A DNA stretch of 64,000 nt from Pseudomonadota bacterium (GTDB lineage Bacteria > Pseudomonadota > Alphaproteobacteria > Rhodospirillales > Magnetospirillaceae), in the NCBI GenBank assembly GCA_021782815.1, contig JAJXUO010000006.1, forward strand, positions 1 to 64,000, read 5' to 3'. Each line of letters begins with the position of its first letter. Within the stretch, counting starts at the first letter, position 1. The position numbers were made by a program, and so were the translations under genes. The notes below the pieces were generated by a model. It had not been told where the DNA came from. It made no database searches and was given only the letters and a program-made list of their open reading frames with translations. This document shows positions 63,841 to 64,000 of the stretch, one piece after another.

Positions 63841-64000
63841 TTAGAGCTTGATCCAGCGCGGCAGCATGCGCCGCAGCACGTCGTCCTTCAGCAGAACGTG
63901 ATGGCGCAACGCCGCTCCCGCATGCCCGGCCAGCACGATCATCAGCAGCGTGGCCGTGCCGGAATGCAGGGTTGCCAGCGCCTCGAACACCGGTTTCTTG
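63841..64000 (-). CDS. Cytochrome b561 family protein, C-terminal part (continues past the window)
   Basis: 53 codons to the TAA stop at 63841. The frame reads a membrane helix (ATLLMIVLAGHAGAALRHH, with His residues that could bind heme), then VLLKDDVLRRMLPRWIKL, the family's usual C-terminal end. It belongs to the bacterial b561/Ni-hydrogenase b-type cytochromes that reduce periplasmic or quinone partners. The rest of the gene lies outside the window. Confidence 0.88.
   Translation of the reverse strand, partial: KKPVFEALATLHSGTATLLMIVLAGHAGAALRHHVLLKDDVLRRMLPRWIKL

Overview
This 64 kb window is GC-rich chromosomal DNA from an alphaproteobacterium, most likely Rhodospirillales and probably close to Magnetospirillum or Paramagnetospirillum. 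The reasons are the dnaA-dnaN-recF-gyrB cluster beside rpsT, an enoyl-CoA hydratase and mutM; PhaR (polyhydroxyalkanoate control); a malyl-CoA lyase; a cobalamin operon with CbiX and a CbiG-CobJ fusion; and many Rcp-type two-component proteins. Genus assignment is inference. No rRNA, tRNA or CRISPR was seen.

Layout. 0.2-10.6 kb: a hypothetical gene, lepA, a DUF779 gene, an MTA/SAH nucleosidase with a LysR regulator, an aldo/keto reductase, a zinc alcohol dehydrogenase, an HxlR regulator divergent from an SDR, and proA. 10.6-12.1 kb: an iron-sulfur/SCP2 protein and a bidirectional terminator. 12.16-17.29 kb: a foreign transposon-like element. 17.3-24.2 kb: gyrB, recF, dnaN, dnaA, rpsT (all minus). 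24.5-35.4 kb: a hypothetical, enoyl-CoA hydratase, mutM, purH, a nucleotide-sugar dehydratase, an EmrAB-type efflux pair and two stand-alone response regulators. 35.4-38 kb: phaR and a membrane PAS histidine kinase. 38-45.5 kb: cobalamin biosynthesis (cbiX, cobH, cobL, cobI, cbiG-cobJ on minus; cobD on plus). 45.7-57.6 kb: amt, rimI-tsaB, a D-Ala-D-Ala dipeptidase, rlmN, a sensor kinase, argG, heptose/LPS genes, rsmB, an SDHAF4-like gene and a hydrolase. 57.8-64 kb: malyl-CoA lyase, a globin-HD-GYP protein, a crotonase, accA, an extensin-like lipoprotein, YceI and a partial cytochrome b561.

The main discovery is the 5,126-bp element at 12164-17289. It has perfect 11-bp terminal inverted repeats starting TGT, repeated ATGAGGA motifs inside both ends, and an exact 5-bp target duplication (CCGCT). 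It lies between the gyrB stop codon and what was probably gyrB's own terminator. It has no recognisable transposase. It carries a SIR2-HerA operon of the type known from anti-phage defence, plus a convergent gene whose C-terminal half resembles the uracil-DNA-glycosylase fold and a tiny coupled ORF. The two convergent transcription units share an identical 14-bp element 27-28 bp before their start codons, which suggests joint control of one defence module.

A second discovery is a family of about 145-bp MITE-like elements (five full copies, one rearranged). They have TACCAA/TTGGTA ends, several internal hairpins and a 3-bp TNA target duplication that differs between copies but matches on both sides of each. 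Most copies sit exactly on a stop codon. Two further short repeat families are also present.
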